NCBI GenBank assembly: GCA_000991645.1
Contig: LBRX01000051.1
Span: 1-13,320 of the forward strand
DNA: 13,320 nt
From: Candidatus Moranbacteria bacterium GW2011_GWE2_36_40
GTDB taxonomy: Bacteria > Patescibacteriota > Minisyncoccia > Moranbacterales > GWC2-37-73
Reading direction: 5' to 3'
Positions 12,842 through 13,320 of the stretch are shown piece by piece (position 1 is the stretch's first letter; each line of letters begins with the position of its first letter). The notes beneath the pieces were generated by a model. It was not told the origin of the DNA. It was given only the letters and a program-made list of their open reading frames with translations, and searched no databases. Both the position numbers and the translations under genes were made by a program.

Positions 12842-13320
12842 ATTGGAAAAACGATTTATGTTGAAAAAAATGCGGCGTATTTAGAAAGTCGTTTTCGTTG
12901 GATTTTAAACCGACTTAAAGATCCCGAAACAGGTAAAATTCCCGAAGGCATTCGACGCAAAGAACTCGAATTTGCAAAAACGCTTCCCAACGATTCCGAA
13001 AAAGGTTTAAAATCATCGGGTACTTGGGTAAATAGAGGTCCTTTCAACGTTGGTGGGCGAACACGAGCAATGGCTTTGGATGTTGAAAACGAAAATACAA
13101 TACTAGCAGGTGGCGTTTCGGGTGGAATGTGGCGTTCGACTAATTCAGGTCAAACTTGGGCAAAGGTTACCGGCGACGAGCAACTTCACAGCGTTACATG
13201 TATTACACAAGACACAAGAGCAGGAAAAACCAACAACTGGTACTACGGAACTGGCGAAATATATGGGAATTCGGCAGGAGAATCCTTTACGGCTTTTTAT
13301 TTTGGCGATGGCATTTATAA
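12842..13320 (+). CDS. Partial beta-propeller (Asp-box/sortilin-like) protein of Bacteroidota type, no start codon
   Basis: The frame is open from just after a TAG at 12806-12808 to the window end, but there is no in-frame ATG, GTG or TTG before 13070. From about 12857 it reads like a family of large secreted Bacteroidota proteins: a charged helix (KDPETGKIPEGIRRKELEFA), a linker (KTLPNDSEKGLKSSG), and the first propeller blade (WVNRGPFNVGGRTRAMALDV, GGVSGGMWRS, and Asp-box STNSGQTW). Such proteins normally start with a signal peptide and often end with a type IX secretion signal; the signal peptide is absent here and the 3' end lies beyond the window. Base use is richer in G+C and uses CGA, TCG, CCC and GGC codons that are scarcer upstream. 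The likely explanation is a join with DNA from another organism near 12840; true transfer is less likely. Confidence 0.7.
   Translation, partial: MGKTIYVEKNAAYLESRFRWILNRLKDPETGKIPEGIRRKELEFAKTLPNDSEKGLKSSGTWVNRGPFNVGGRTRAMALDVENENTILAGGVSGGMWRSTNSGQTWAKVTGDEQLHSVTCITQDTRAGKTNNWYYGTGEIYGNSAGESFTAFYFGDGIY

Overview
The window looks like an AT-rich genome segment from the Candidate Phyla Radiation (Patescibacteria, Parcubacteria-like). This is inference from overall style: AT-rich coding sequence, weak or absent Shine-Dalgarno sequences, compact genes, short 'TTGTATCTTGTATC / AAATTTCAAATTTC' repeats, and a membrane-anchored LytR-CpsA-Psr protein beside GT4 and Wzy-like proteins. No rRNA or tRNA is present to test it. 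The last ~480 bases do not fit: they are visibly richer in G+C and encode the N-terminal part of a Bacteroidota-style secreted beta-propeller protein with no start codon.

Layout. At 1-310 a 45-residue single-span membrane protein sits between a TATAAT promoter and a strong rho-independent terminator, apparently as its own unit. From 467 to 9259 all genes are on the + strand and form a cell-envelope glycopolymer block: GT4 glycosyltransferase, two consecutive O-antigen ligase/polymerase-like membrane proteins, a second GT4, a LytR-CpsA-Psr (LCP) transferase, a GT2 glycosyltransferase lacking its N-terminus, and an S41 (CtpA-like) protease. A bidirectional terminator at 9282-9311 closes the block. 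On the minus strand, read right to left, are def (peptide deformylase), fmt (Met-tRNA formyltransferase) and a membrane-anchored double rhodanese with no cysteine. At 12492-12839 (+) lies an unrecognised 115-residue membrane protein with a good promoter, followed directly by the Bacteroidota-like fragment.

Function. The GT4 and GT2 enzymes would add sugars to a lipid-linked glycan, the Wzy-like proteins would polymerise or transfer it, and the LCP protein would attach it to peptidoglycan. No initiating sugar-phosphate transferase or flippase is seen, so the pathway must continue outside the window. def and fmt together handle N-formyl-methionine addition and removal.

The most notable non-coding content is a family of structured elements in the short gaps. 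Two copies (7054-7143 and 10411-10524) share conserved core blocks (GGCACGC, AGAGTT, GCTGTCGC) while both arms of their two hairpins differ in sequence yet remain paired. Copy A lies exactly where the 5' end of the GT2 gene is missing. A different palindromic REP/MITE-like element (11591-11713) supplies the last codons and stop of def, and a third structured element (9317-9446) lies between the convergent S41 and rhodanese genes.
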